The notes below the pieces were generated by a model. That model was not told the DNA's origin. It did no database searches and saw nothing but the letters and a program-made list of their open reading frames with translations. From Methylomonas subterranea (GTDB taxonomy: Bacteria; Pseudomonadota; Gammaproteobacteria; Methylococcales; Methylomonadaceae), in contig NZ_JANIBJ010000026.1 in the NCBI RefSeq assembly GCF_024505185.1, forward strand, positions 1-64,000: a stretch of DNA of 64,000 nt. Reading direction: 5' to 3'. Below, piece after piece: positions 46,296 through 55,117 of this stretch. Position 1 is the first letter of the stretch. Each line of letters opens with the position of its first letter. Position numbers and translations under genes: made by a program.

Positions 46296-46888
46296 TGGCG
46301 GAGCAAGATGAAAGCAGTATGATCGGTTACGATCCCCTGGCTTGGTTACACGATTCGCCGGAAGCGGAGAATACAAAGTCCACAGCCGTGCCCGAATCCC
46401 GGCCGGCGCCGGCCGGGGCCGGGGGCGTCGATGAGGAAGGCGATGCGTCCGAGTGCGAAGATATCGCTGCCCGGGCCGTGGAAGCAGCGCAGAATGTTGT
46501 TGAGCCGGATGTGCCGGTCGAATGGGATGAGACGGAGGCGGACCTAACGGATCTGGCCTTGCAGTCGGCTCCCGATCAAGGCCAGTCCGCGGAATCCTCC
46601 GGTCATATAGCGTTGGAGCCGGTACAGAGCATTCAGACGGTCGGCGAGTTACATCGGCGCTTGCTGGATATGCTGGATAGTTGCAACAAAATCGACATAG
46701 ACGCTTCCGCCGTCTCGCAAATCGATACCGCCACCCTGCAGTTGTTGCTGGTGTTAAAGCTGACCGCGGTCAAGCAGCAGAAAGAAGTCAGTATCGATTT
46801 TCCGTCCGAAAAATTTATGGAAGCCGCCGATTTGTTGGGCTTATCTGAAATGTTGAGTGTCGATCGGGCTGTTGCGGGTTTTTTCTGA
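46295..46888 (+). CDS. STAS-domain protein with acidic N-terminal region
   Basis: 197 residues. The first ~110 are acidic, Ala/Pro-rich and probably disordered. The C-terminal ~85 residues are a STAS (anti-sigma-factor-antagonist-like) domain: IDIDASAVSQIDTATLQLLLVL, with Ser/Thr at the position often phosphorylated. The adjacent ParA and a partly ParP-like placement (acidic N-terminus between ParA and the array genes) suggest a role in array positioning or kinase control, as inference. ATG at 46295 overlaps the parA stop by 1 nt; the frame is open further upstream inside parA but has no need to start there. Confidence 0.8.
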   Translation: MAEQDESSMIGYDPLAWLHDSPEAENTKSTAVPESRPAPAGAGGVDEEGDASECEDIAARAVEAAQNVVEPDVPVEWDETEADLTDLALQSAPDQGQSAESSGHIALEPVQSIQTVGELHRRLLDMLDSCNKIDIDASAVSQIDTATLQLLLVLKLTAVKQQKEVSIDFPSEKFMEAADLLGLSEMLSVDRAVAGFF

Positions 46889-46931
46889 ACCGGGGCTGTT
46901 CCGATAACCGTTTGCAAGGGGCATTGATAAA

Positions 46932-47780
46932 GTGGCTGGTATCGATAAAGCGCGGGAGTTCGAATACACCCTGGACGATTTTAATTTTTTACGCAAAATA
47001 TCGAACCGGCATTCCGGCATTTTGGTGCCGGACGACAAGTTCGATATGTTTTATTCCAGGTTATCGAAGCGGGTCAGGCGCTTGGGCTTTAATCGTTTTG
47101 CCGAGTATTGCCAATACTTGCAGGATCATCCGGAGCAGGAGTTTACCGAATTCATCAACGCCGTTACCACAAATCTGACCTCATTTTTCCGGGAGATGCA
47201 CCATTTTGAGTTCGTCGCCCAAACCCTGTTGCCGGAACTGCTGAAAAAAAATCAGGCACAAAAGCAAATCAGGGTATGGTCGGCGGGCTGCTCGACCGGG
47301 GAAGAGCCCTATTCCTTGGCAATGACGCTGCTGGAAAACGTACCGAGGGACTGGGACATAAAAATTCTGGCGACCGATCTGGATACCAACGTGCTGGCCG
47401 TGGCGGCCGAAGGCGTCTATCCGCTGGATCGCGTAGCCACAATTGGCGAACAACGCTTGCGCGACTGGTTTCAGAAAGGCTCGGGCAGCCAAAACCACAA
47501 AGTCCGAATCAAGTCGCCGGTACGTCAGCTTATTCATTTCAAACAACTGAATCTTATGCAAGATTGGCCGATGAAAGGCGGTTTTGATTTTATTTTTTGT
47601 CGTAACGTATTGATTTATTTCGATAGGGAAACGAAGCAGCGCCTGGCGAACCGCTACGCCGGCCTGTTGCGGGCTGGCGGGTATTTGTTCATCGGTCATT
47701 CCGAATCATTACATCAGCTCGATACGCCATTTACGCTGTTGGGAAATACCATATATCAATATGAAAAAAACAGGATATGA
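46932..47780 (+). CDS. cheR: Chemotaxis protein methyltransferase CheR
   Basis: 282 residues. N-terminal helical domain (DFNFLRKISNRHSGILV; INAVTTNLTSFFRE) and a SAM-binding domain (WSAGCSTGEEPYSLAM, ILATDLDTNVLAVA, DFIFCRNVLIYFD). Methylates receptor glutamates using S-adenosylmethionine. GTG start at 46932 with AAGGGG upstream. Overlaps cheD by 4 nt. The receptor at 42648 has a matching CheR-docking tail. Confidence 0.95.
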   Translation: MAGIDKAREFEYTLDDFNFLRKISNRHSGILVPDDKFDMFYSRLSKRVRRLGFNRFAEYCQYLQDHPEQEFTEFINAVTTNLTSFFREMHHFEFVAQTLLPELLKKNQAQKQIRVWSAGCSTGEEPYSLAMTLLENVPRDWDIKILATDLDTNVLAVAAEGVYPLDRVATIGEQRLRDWFQKGSGSQNHKVRIKSPVRQLIHFKQLNLMQDWPMKGGFDFIFCRNVLIYFDRETKQRLANRYAGLLRAGGYLFIGHSESLHQLDTPFTLLGNTIYQYEKNRI

Positions 47781-48418
47781 CAACTCATAGGGAAATCGTT
47801 GGGCCGGCATCCATTCCAGGTTTTGAAAATATCAATCGCTACTGGGATAAGGAAAATCATTTGATCTCGGCGAAATTGTTGCCTGGCGATTACTACGTGA
47901 CCAAGGATAATGAGATGATAACCACGGTGCTGGGATCCTGCGTGTCTGCCTGTATCCGGGACAACGTGTTGGGAATAGGCGGCATGAATCATTTCATGTT
48001 GCCGGAAACCAGCCGCTCGCGCTTGAACTCCAGGGAAGAAGCCGTGGTGGGTACGGCGTTGCGCTATGGCAATTACGCCATGGAACATCTGATCAATACC
48101 ATATTGCAATACGGCGGCAAGCGGAAAAATCTGGAAGTCAAGTTGTTCGGCGGCAGCAAGATCATCGCTACGCTGGGCGACGTGGGCGCCAGGAACATTG
48201 AGTTCGTGCTGGATTACGTCGATATGGAAGCGCTTAAACTGGCCTCGCACGATTTGGGCGGCATTTATCCGCGCAAAGTCAATTTCTTCCCGCAATCCGG
48301 TCGGGTCAGAATGAAAAAGATCAAGGATTTACACAACGAAACCATTGTCCTGCGCGAAAAACGCTACGGGTCGCAAATCAGGGATATCTCTGTTGAAAGT
48401 AGCATAGAATTATTTTAG
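47777..48418 (+). CDS. cheD: Chemoreceptor glutamine deamidase CheD
   Basis: 213 residues. Catalytic Cys in [14 protein letters not shown] and His in [10 protein letters not shown]; further family segments are KLFGGSKI and VGARNIEFV. Deamidates receptor glutamines to provide methylation sites, and may bind a CheC/CheX-type phosphatase. Ends SSIELF, a tail shared with the receptor at 49468 and the CheZ-like protein at 53822. Follows cheR with a 4-nt overlap. Confidence 0.95.
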   Translation: MTTHREIVGPASIPGFENINRYWDKENHLISAKLLPGDYYVTKDNEMITTVLGSCVSACIRDNVLGIGGMNHFMLPETSRSRLNSREEAVVGTALRYGNYAMEHLINTILQYGGKRKNLEVKLFGGSKIIATLGDVGARNIEFVLDYVDMEALKLASHDLGGIYPRKVNFFPQSGRVRMKKIKDLHNETIVLREKRYGSQIRDISVESSIELF

Positions 48419-48425
48419 GACCGAT

Positions 48426-49466
48426 ATGGATAAGATAAAGCTGTTGATCGTGGACGATTCGGCGTTGATCAGGCAGATGCTAAAGCAGATTTTTAGCGAA
48501 ACCGAGGATATTGAGGTGGTTGCCACGGCCAGCGACCCCTTGATCGCCCGGGATAAAATCAAGGCCTTCAATCCGGACGTGTTGACCCTGGATGTGGAAA
48601 TGCCGCGGATGGACGGCTTGACCTTTTTGCGTAATCTGATGCGGCTGCGCCCGATGCCCGTGGTGATGATTTCCACCTTGACCGCCAAGGGCGCCGAAGT
48701 CACCTTGGAGGCGCTGTCGCTGGGGGCGGTCGATTTCGTCGCCAAGCCCAAGGCGGATGTGCCGAAAGCCCTGGAAGACTATGCGGATGAAATCGTCAGA
48801 AAAGTGCGGATGGCCGCCAAGGTCAAAGTCAAGGCCCTGGAATTCGCCAAACCTACGGCCGAACAGGGCAAAGCCGTTCCGGGACGGCATTTTCAAACCA
48901 CCGACAGGATTGTGGCGGTCGGCTCGTCCACCGGCGGAACCGAAGCCTTTAAACATCTGGTAAGAATGTTGCCGGCCGATGCGCCGGCCATGGTCGTTAC
49001 CCAGCATTTACCTGTCAGTTTCAGCGTGTCCTTTGCCAAGCACATCGACGAGGCGGGGCCGATGAAAGCCTGTATCGCCGCGGATGGCCAATCGATACAG
49101 CCGGGTAATATTTACATTGCGCCCGGCGACAGGCATCTACGGGTCGGTCGCGACGGTGCCCGCTATATTTGCCGTCTGGACGACGGTCCCGTGGTCAACC
49201 GACATAAGCCTTCGGTGGAAGTGTTATTCGATTCGATGGCGGAAAATGTGGGTAAGAATGCCATCGGTCTGATGTTGACCGGCATGGGGGCGGATGGCGC
49301 CAATGCCATGTTGCGGATGCGGGAAGCGGGAGCGTTCAATATCGTGCAGGATGAGTCCAGTTCGGTGGTTTGGGGGATGCCGGGCGAAGCATTCAAACTG
49401 GGAGCCGCGCATGAAGTCCTGCCCTTGGACAATATTGCCGCGCGAATCATGACTCTGATCAACTGA
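48426..49466 (+). CDS. cheB: Chemotaxis methylesterase CheB
   Basis: 346 residues. Receiver domain ([11 protein letters not shown]; phosphoacceptor Asp in [12 protein letters not shown]; Lys in FVAKPK). The C-terminal esterase has the catalytic Ser in GSSTGGTEA, His in VVTQHLPV and Asp in [10 protein letters not shown]. Removes receptor methyl groups when phosphorylated by CheA and opposes CheR. 8 bp after cheD. Confidence 0.96.
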   Translation: MDKIKLLIVDDSALIRQMLKQIFSETEDIEVVATASDPLIARDKIKAFNPDVLTLDVEMPRMDGLTFLRNLMRLRPMPVVMISTLTAKGAEVTLEALSLGAVDFVAKPKADVPKALEDYADEIVRKVRMAAKVKVKALEFAKPTAEQGKAVPGRHFQTTDRIVAVGSSTGGTEAFKHLVRMLPADAPAMVVTQHLPVSFSVSFAKHIDEAGPMKACIAADGQSIQPGNIYIAPGDRHLRVGRDGARYICRLDDGPVVNRHKPSVEVLFDSMAENVGKNAIGLMLTGMGADGANAMLRMREAGAFNIVQDESSSVVWGMPGEAFKLGAAHEVLPLDNIAARIMTLIN

Positions 49467-49467
49467 T

Positions 49468-50679
49468 ATGGCTATGACCGACTTTTTAGCAGTTAACCGC
49501 GCATTGCTGTTCGTTACGGCCTTGCTTGCCTTATCCCCCTTGCTGTTGCCCGCCGGCTTGGGCACTTGGCTGCCGGTTCCGCTGATCGCATTGTTGTGGA
49601 TGAGAAAGGCCGGCGTGTTGCAGCGGCAGTTGCGGCATGCGGCGGAGTTGGAGTCAAAGCGGCGGGACGACGACAGATTGAACCGTTGCATAGATCGCTA
49701 TGTAGCCGGTTTAAATGAATGCCTGAGCGATGAGTCGGGGAATTTTTACGCGGAACTGCAACAGCTTAAGTCCATGGTGGCCGATGCGGTAAGCACCATG
49801 TCCGGCAGTTTTAACAGTTTGCACCATTTGACGGCCGGCCAGGCCGCGATTGTCAAAACCTTGGTGCACGATTTGGATAGCTCAACCGCAAAACAACAGG
49901 GGACCATGGGTTTTCAACAATTTGCCGAGGAAACCGACAGCGTGTTGAGATTTTTTATTGACCATATTTTGCAAATCAGCAAGCAAAGTATCGAAATGGT
50001 CGGCGTTATCAATGACGTGGGCACCAATATGGCGAAGGTCGAGACATTGTTGGTGGATGTGCAAAAAATTGCCGATCAAACCAATTTGCTGGCGCTGAAT
50101 GCCGCGATAGAAGCGGCTCGGGCGGGCGAAGCCGGCCGGGGGTTTGCGGTGGTGGCGGATGAAGTGCGGAATTTGTCCAAAAATTCGGACAAATTCAGTG
50201 AAGAAATCAAAACCGTGGTGAATGCATCGAAAAACAATATCCAACAGGCTCACACCATTATTGAAATGATGGCGTCCAAGGATATGAACATTGCGCTGAG
50301 CTCGAAAGATAAAATAGATTCCATGATGACCAGTATTGCCTCCATGAACAGCAAGGTCTCGAAAAGCATCGCGGAAGTTTCCGCCTTGACGGGCAAGGTC
50401 GAGTTGAGCGTCAACGACGCCGTGCGAGGCTTGCAGTTTGAGGATATGTGCCGGCAATTGATTGAGTTTTTACAAACGAACACGCAACATTTTCAAGCGG
50501 TGGCCGACGAAGTGGCGATCGGCATGGGCGTGTTCAAGACTACGGATAGCGCAACGTGGGAGCGGCAACTGGATGAAGGTGTCAAACGCTTGCGCTCCAT
50601 GCGGGAGCAGTGGCGGTCGGCGAGTAGTAAAGCCGTATCGCAATCGTCGGTGGAAGAGGGCGATATCGAGTTATTTTAA
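49468..50679 (+). CDS. Short membrane chemoreceptor-like protein with CheZ-like helix
   Basis: 403 residues. A membrane hairpin at about 10-45 has almost no periplasmic loop, and there is no HAMP or ligand-binding domain. The signalling hairpin tip ([21 protein letters not shown]) is near residues 202-222. The C-terminal part contains [13 protein letters not shown], giving D326-x3-Q330, similar to the D-x3-Q phosphatase helix of CheZ. Ends GDIELF like CheD and the CheZ-like protein. It begins 1 bp after the cheB stop. Could be an internal scaffold or phosphatase receptor rather than a sensor. Confidence 0.88.
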   Translation: MAMTDFLAVNRALLFVTALLALSPLLLPAGLGTWLPVPLIALLWMRKAGVLQRQLRHAAELESKRRDDDRLNRCIDRYVAGLNECLSDESGNFYAELQQLKSMVADAVSTMSGSFNSLHHLTAGQAAIVKTLVHDLDSSTAKQQGTMGFQQFAEETDSVLRFFIDHILQISKQSIEMVGVINDVGTNMAKVETLLVDVQKIADQTNLLALNAAIEAARAGEAGRGFAVVADEVRNLSKNSDKFSEEIKTVVNASKNNIQQAHTIIEMMASKDMNIALSSKDKIDSMMTSIASMNSKVSKSIAEVSALTGKVELSVNDAVRGLQFEDMCRQLIEFLQTNTQHFQAVADEVAIGMGVFKTTDSATWERQLDEGVKRLRSMREQWRSASSKAVSQSSVEEGDIELF

Positions 50680-50721
50680 AATCGGCAATTTTTGGGATTT
50701 GCCAACAATCGGGGTATTGAA

Positions 50722-51021
50722 ATGAGTTTTGAATCAAAAATTGAGTCCGGCACGCTGTATATCAAGATCGGCGGCAGATTCGACTTCAGTTTGCATAAGG
50801 AGTTTAGGGACGCGTCAAACCTGATCGTTGCGGATATCTTGAAAATAGAAGTGGATTTGGCCGCCACCCATTATCTGGATAGTTCGGCCTTGGGGATGTT
50901 GCTGGTTTTGCGTGATAAGATTGCCGGCAATAAAGAGTCCGTGGTGATCAAGGGCGCCACGGCGGATGTCAGAAAAATTCTCCAAATTGCCAATTTCGAC
51001 AAGCTTTTCAGCATTGTTTAG
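50722..51021 (+). CDS. STAS-domain anti-sigma-factor-antagonist-like protein
   Basis: 99 residues, one STAS domain: IGGRFDFSLHKEF and ATHYLDSSALGMLLVLRDK, with the conserved Asp-Ser-Ser around the phosphorylation site, and the GATADVRKILQIANFDKLF tail. Similar proteins regulate by partner switching with an HATPase kinase, which is not encoded in this window. ATG 50722 with GGGG about 8-11 nt upstream is preferred over TTG 50692. Last gene of the chemosensory cluster. Confidence 0.9.
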   Translation: MSFESKIESGTLYIKIGGRFDFSLHKEFRDASNLIVADILKIEVDLAATHYLDSSALGMLLVLRDKIAGNKESVVIKGATADVRKILQIANFDKLFSIV

Positions 51022-51087
51022 ATAATCCCCTGTTTTCTTTTCCCGGTTAAATCCCCGTATCCGGCTGTTTCAGGCCGGAAATTCCAA

Positions 51088-52194
51088 ATGAGCAAACAAA
51101 CGAATTTTTCCAACCTTGACTTTGTCAGGGACTTTTTTCACCGGTTCTTACCCAATTCGCAAGTCGTTTCATTGGCGTTGAGTCTTTTTTTCGGCTCGGT
51201 ATTGGTCTACAGCCTTTCCGGTTTATTGATGCCGGTGTTTGCATCGGTGGTACTGGCGTATTTGTTGGAAGGTTTGGTGAGCAAATTGGAGCGGCGTGCC
51301 TTGCCCAGGGTTGTGGCGGTACATGCGGTGTTTTTCGCGTTTTTGGCGGTACTGGGTTTTATCCTGTTCGTACTGATTCCCATGGTGTCGGAACAAACCG
51401 TGCAATTGGTGCAACGCATACCGGAAATGGTGTCCAGCGCGCAAAGCCAAATCATGCGCTTGCCGGACATGTATCCGGAGTTCATAACCCAGAATCGCAT
51501 CAGGGAAATCATGTTTTCCGTGCAGCAGGATTTGTTGAAATACGGGCAGGATGTCATTTCCGGCTCGGCGCAATCCTTTGCCGGTTTGCTGGCGGCGGTC
51601 ATTTACCTGTTTCTGGTGCCGATGATGGTATTTTTCTGCATGAAGGACAAGGATTTGTTGATCGCCTGGTTTGCCCAGTTTTTTCCCACCGACATGACCT
51701 TGACCTTGCGGGTTTGGCGGGAAGTGGATGCCCAAATCGCCAACTATGTCAGGGGCAAGTTTCTTGAGGTGTTTATCCTCTGGGCCGTCAGCTATCTGAC
51801 CTTTGCCTTGTTGCATTTGAACTATGCCATGTTATTGGCGGTGTTGATGGGGCTGTCGGTGGTGATTCCTTATGTGGGGGCCACGCTGGTGACCCTGCCT
51901 GTATTGGGCGTGGCTTATGTGCAGTGGGGGGTGAGCGGCAACGATGAATTCATGTATGTGTTGATCGCGTATTCCATTATTCAAGCCATCGACGGGGTGG
52001 TGCTGGTTCCCTTGCTGTTTTCGGAAGCGGTCAATCTGCATCCGATTGCAATTATCGTGGCCATTTTGTTTTTTGGCGGCCTATGGGGCTTTTGGGGAGT
52101 GTTTTTCGCCATCCCGCTGGCCACGCTGGTGAAAGCCGTGTTGACCGCATGGCCGAGAGCGGGTCAGGTGTCGACGCTGGAGGGCGGATTATAA
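51088..52194 (+). CDS. AI-2E family (PerM-type) membrane transporter
   Basis: 368 residues with about 7-8 hydrophobic segments. PF01594 hallmarks: LSGLLMPVFASVVLAYLLEG, NYVRGKFLEVFILWAVSY, MGLSVVIPYVGATLVTLPV and AIPLATLVKAVL. Members export diverse small solutes (autoinducer-2 for TqsA, sodium/proton exchange for others), so the substrate here is unknown. It converges with phoH, overlapping it by 6 bp at the stops. Confidence 0.93.
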   Translation: MSKQTNFSNLDFVRDFFHRFLPNSQVVSLALSLFFGSVLVYSLSGLLMPVFASVVLAYLLEGLVSKLERRALPRVVAVHAVFFAFLAVLGFILFVLIPMVSEQTVQLVQRIPEMVSSAQSQIMRLPDMYPEFITQNRIREIMFSVQQDLLKYGQDVISGSAQSFAGLLAAVIYLFLVPMMVFFCMKDKDLLIAWFAQFFPTDMTLTLRVWREVDAQIANYVRGKFLEVFILWAVSYLTFALLHLNYAMLLAVLMGLSVVIPYVGATLVTLPVLGVAYVQWGVSGNDEFMYVLIAYSIIQAIDGVVLVPLLFSEAVNLHPIAIIVAILFFGGLWGFWGVFFAIPLATLVKAVLTAWPRAGQVSTLEGGL

Positions 52195-53604
52195 ATTGTC
52201 GGAGGCGAAATCGGCCAAGCGCGAACGTTCGCCGCGCCGCAAGGTGATATGCGCGCTGTTCTCCCAGTTTTTGAAGCGATCCACCACATAGGTCAAACCC
52301 GAGCTGGTAGCCGTCAGATAGGGGGTGTCGATTTGCGACAGGTTGCCGATGCAGATGATTTTGGTGCCGGGGCCGGCTCGGGTAATCAATGTTTTCATTT
52401 GCTTGGGCGTCAGGTTTTGCGCTTCGTCGATGATCAAATAACGGTTTAAAAAAGTTCGCCCGCGCATGAAGTTCAGCGAGCGTATTTTTACCCGGTTCAT
52501 CATCATATTGTGCGAAGCGCCTTGTTCCCAGTCGGTGCTGCCGGAACGGCTGCCCAATAACTCCAGATTGTCCATCAAGGCCCCCATCCACGGCGCCATT
52601 TTTTCTTCCTCGGAACCGGGCAGGAAGCCGATATCCTCGCCCACCGGCATGGTTTCCCGGGTCATGATGATTTCCAGAAAGGCCTTGTGTTCCATGGTCA
52701 GGGACAGGCCGGCGGCCAGGGCCAGCAAGGTTTTACCGGTGCCGGCGGTGCCCAGCAGGGTTACAAAGTCGACATCGGGGTCGAGCAGGGCATTCAGGGC
52801 AAAATTCTGCTCGCGGTTTTTGGCGCTGACGCCCCAGACGCTTTGGTGCTTGGTGCGAAAATCACGGGCCAGTTGCAGTACCGCCGTTTCGCCGTCGCAG
52901 GTTTTGACGATGGCTTCGAAGCCGGATTCGTCATCCAGATATAAAAATTGGTTGGGATACCAATCCGCCACGTGCGGGCCATGTATGCGGTAAAAGGTTT
53001 GATTGTTCTGTTGCCAGGACTCCATCTTGCCGCCGTGTTCTTCCCAGAAATCCGCTTCCAGCGCCATGGCTCCGCTGTATAGCAAGTCAATGTCTTCGAT
53101 GGTCTGGTCGTTATGATAGTCCTCGGCGTTGATCTGCAAGGCCGCCGCCTTGATGCGCATGTTGATGTCCTTGGACACCAAAATGACATTGACGTCCGGA
53201 TATTCCTTGCTCAGCGCCAGCACTATGCTCAGAATCGAATTGTCGGCGATTTGTCCGGGCAGGTCTTCCGGCAGCAGATGTTTGAGTTGCCGGGTTTGAA
53301 AATACAGGCGGCCGGGCGATTCGACATTGCCGCCGGCTGGACCGTGTTCGATGCGAGACAGCGGCAGGCCTTCGTTGATGGTGTGCTGGTCGGCGTCGCG
53401 TATCAGTTCATCCATGAAACGGCTGACCTGGCGCACGTTGCGCGAGACGTCGGAAAGGCCTTTTTTGGCGTGATCCAATTCTTCCAAAACCACCATGGGA
53501 ATGAAGATGTTGTGTTCCTGAAAGCGGAAAATCGAGGCCGGATCGTGCATCAGTACGTTGGTATCCAGCACGAACAGTTTTTTGGTGGAAGAATGAATAT
53601 TCAT
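52189..53604 (-). CDS. PhoH family protein with N-terminal PIN domain (PhoH2 type)
   Basis: 471 residues. PIN-domain nuclease at about 8-150 (FVLDTNVLMHDPAS; acidic residues in LVSKDINMRIKA). The PhoH ATPase/helicase part has Walker A LGTAGTGKTLLALAAG and Walker B LIIDEAQNLTPKQMK. PIN-PhoH (PhoH2) proteins unwind and cleave RNA. ATG at 53604. Divergent from the CheZ-like gene. Confidence 0.94.
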   Translation of the reverse strand: MNIHSSTKKLFVLDTNVLMHDPASIFRFQEHNIFIPMVVLEELDHAKKGLSDVSRNVRQVSRFMDELIRDADQHTINEGLPLSRIEHGPAGGNVESPGRLYFQTRQLKHLLPEDLPGQIADNSILSIVLALSKEYPDVNVILVSKDINMRIKAAALQINAEDYHNDQTIEDIDLLYSGAMALEADFWEEHGGKMESWQQNNQTFYRIHGPHVADWYPNQFLYLDDESGFEAIVKTCDGETAVLQLARDFRTKHQSVWGVSAKNREQNFALNALLDPDVDFVTLLGTAGTGKTLLALAAGLSLTMEHKAFLEIIMTRETMPVGEDIGFLPGSEEEKMAPWMGALMDNLELLGSRSGSTDWEQGASHNMMMNRVKIRSLNFMRGRTFLNRYLIIDEAQNLTPKQMKTLITRAGPGTKIICIGNLSQIDTPYLTATSSGLTYVVDRFKNWENSAHITLRRGERSRLADFASDNL

Positions 53605-53821
53605 GGCGTCCTTGGTCGAGTAGGTCGGATTGTTATTGATTTTATGCCCGCGAGTAGTTCTACTCCATCTGCCGAGCCGCCGTCAACTGGCCCGGGCCAG
53701 CGGCGGGCGCCAAGTCGCGGTATCGCGGATGTGGTTTGTATTGCTTGTTTAATTACACTAGAATGCGCCGTTGGCTACAGGTTACAGCGATGTATTTTTA
53801 AATCATTTTTGGTGTCCAGTT

Positions 53822-54361
53822 ATGGCATTTTCAGGATCAAACCAGCCGGATTTGGATTGGAGCCAAATCAGGGAAACCGTTAAGTTGCTGGCTGTTTCGG
53901 TGGCTCAGGTGGAGGGCAGTTTGAAGATCGGCGATGAGTCTGTCAGCGTGTTGGCCGCCTCCTTCACGGAAATGGTGGACGACATGAGTGCCATCCAGGA
54001 CGCCCTGGAGGCCTTGCCGCCCAGCGAGCAGCGCGACTCGGCGCTACGGCATTGCTCGACCACCCAGGAAAAAATCTATACCTCCATCTTTGCCTTTCAG
54101 TTTTACGACCGCTTGCAGCAATGCCTTGAGCACGTGTCGATCGGGCTTAAGGGCTTGTCGTCCATCATCGAAACGCCAAATCGCTTGTATAATCCGGCGG
54201 AATGGTGCCGCTTTCAGGAAGAAATACGCGGACGCTATACGATGGAAACCGAAAAAATCATGTTCGATGCCATTCATGAAGGCAAAACCATAGAAGAGGC
54301 TTTGGCATTGGCAAACGACTACAGCGGCAAGTCGTCCGAAGACGAAATCGAAATCTTTTAA
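53822..54361 (+). CDS. CheZ-like protein, candidate CheY phosphatase
   Basis: 179 residues, predominantly helical. The segment FQFYDRLQQCLEHV aligns with the CheZ catalytic helix (FQDLTGQVIKRV in E. coli): D96 and Q100 take the positions of the essential Asp and Gln. It ends EDEIEIF, near-identical to the tails of CheD and the receptor at 49468, and CheZ too uses its C-terminus to hold CheY. Overall similarity to CheZ is otherwise weak, so this is a motif-based call. It lies 2.8 kb from the che cluster, which has no other phosphatase gene. ATG 53822 is chosen over a TTG at 53771. The TPR lipoprotein follows 24 bp later. Confidence 0.65.
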   Translation: MAFSGSNQPDLDWSQIRETVKLLAVSVAQVEGSLKIGDESVSVLAASFTEMVDDMSAIQDALEALPPSEQRDSALRHCSTTQEKIYTSIFAFQFYDRLQQCLEHVSIGLKGLSSIIETPNRLYNPAEWCRFQEEIRGRYTMETEKIMFDAIHEGKTIEEALALANDYSGKSSEDEIEIF

Positions 54362-54385
54362 TCGCCACGAATTTTTAAGTTGTAA

Positions 54386-55096
54386 ATGAAAAACAAAGTC
54401 CTGTTATGTCTTCTCCCGCTCTGGCTGTTAAGCACGGGTTGCAGCACATTCACCGAACAAACTCCGCCCAAGCCGGTTGCCAAGGTCGTCAAACCGAAGT
54501 CGCCGCAAGCTCCCGGCGCCAACCTTCAAAAGCCCCAGCCGAAACCTTACGTCGCCAAAAAGCCGGTTCCCGGCAGCGGAACCGCCACCTATGCCATCGA
54601 CGACGGCAAAACCGATTTTAAAGTCGAGCCCAGCCTGCCGGCATTCAGAGCCGAGCCGCTGACGCCGCCGCTTGATCCGCTTCCCGAGGTTCCGTCGGCC
54701 GGCGCGGTGCCGGCAGCGCCCGCGTTGCCGGCTTTTGCAGTCGAGGAAGCCCGCGTCCCCACTGGCACGCCGCCGGCCGTCCTGGCCTTGCTGACCGAGG
54801 CTGATCGTAATCGCGTGGCGGGAAATCTGGATGCGGCAGTGGTATCCACCGAGCGCGCGCTGCGTATCGATTCGCGCAATCCCACCCTCACTTACAAATT
54901 GGCCCAGCTCAGGATCAAACAGAACAAGCCGCAACTGGCCGAGGAGTTGGCCGGCAAGGCGGCCTTGCTGGCGGGTAGCGATCTGGATTTAAAACGCAAG
55001 AGCTGGTTATTGATCGCCGAAGCTCGCCGCATGCAACAAAACTATCAAGGCGCCAAGGAAGCCAAGGCCAAATCGGAAAGCTTTTTCGGCCGTTGA
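54386..55096 (+). CDS. Outer-membrane TPR lipoprotein
   Basis: 236 residues. Lipoprotein signal peptide with lipobox LSTGC (acylated Cys19). Pro/Ala/Lys-rich linker to about residue 115. The C-terminal ~115 residues form two or three TPR-like helix pairs (VLALLTEADRNRVAGNLDAAV, TYKLAQLRIKQNKPQLAEEL). Probably a periplasmic scaffold anchored in the outer membrane. Genes like this often precede yoaA/dinG in gammaproteobacteria. 21 bp upstream of the helicase gene. Confidence 0.85.
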   Translation: MKNKVLLCLLPLWLLSTGCSTFTEQTPPKPVAKVVKPKSPQAPGANLQKPQPKPYVAKKPVPGSGTATYAIDDGKTDFKVEPSLPAFRAEPLTPPLDPLPEVPSAGAVPAAPALPAFAVEEARVPTGTPPAVLALLTEADRNRVAGNLDAAVVSTERALRIDSRNPTLTYKLAQLRIKQNKPQLAEELAGKAALLAGSDLDLKRKSWLLIAEARRMQQNYQGAKEAKAKSESFFGR

Positions 55097-55117
55097 TGGA
55101 ACAGGTTTTTAGTTTTT

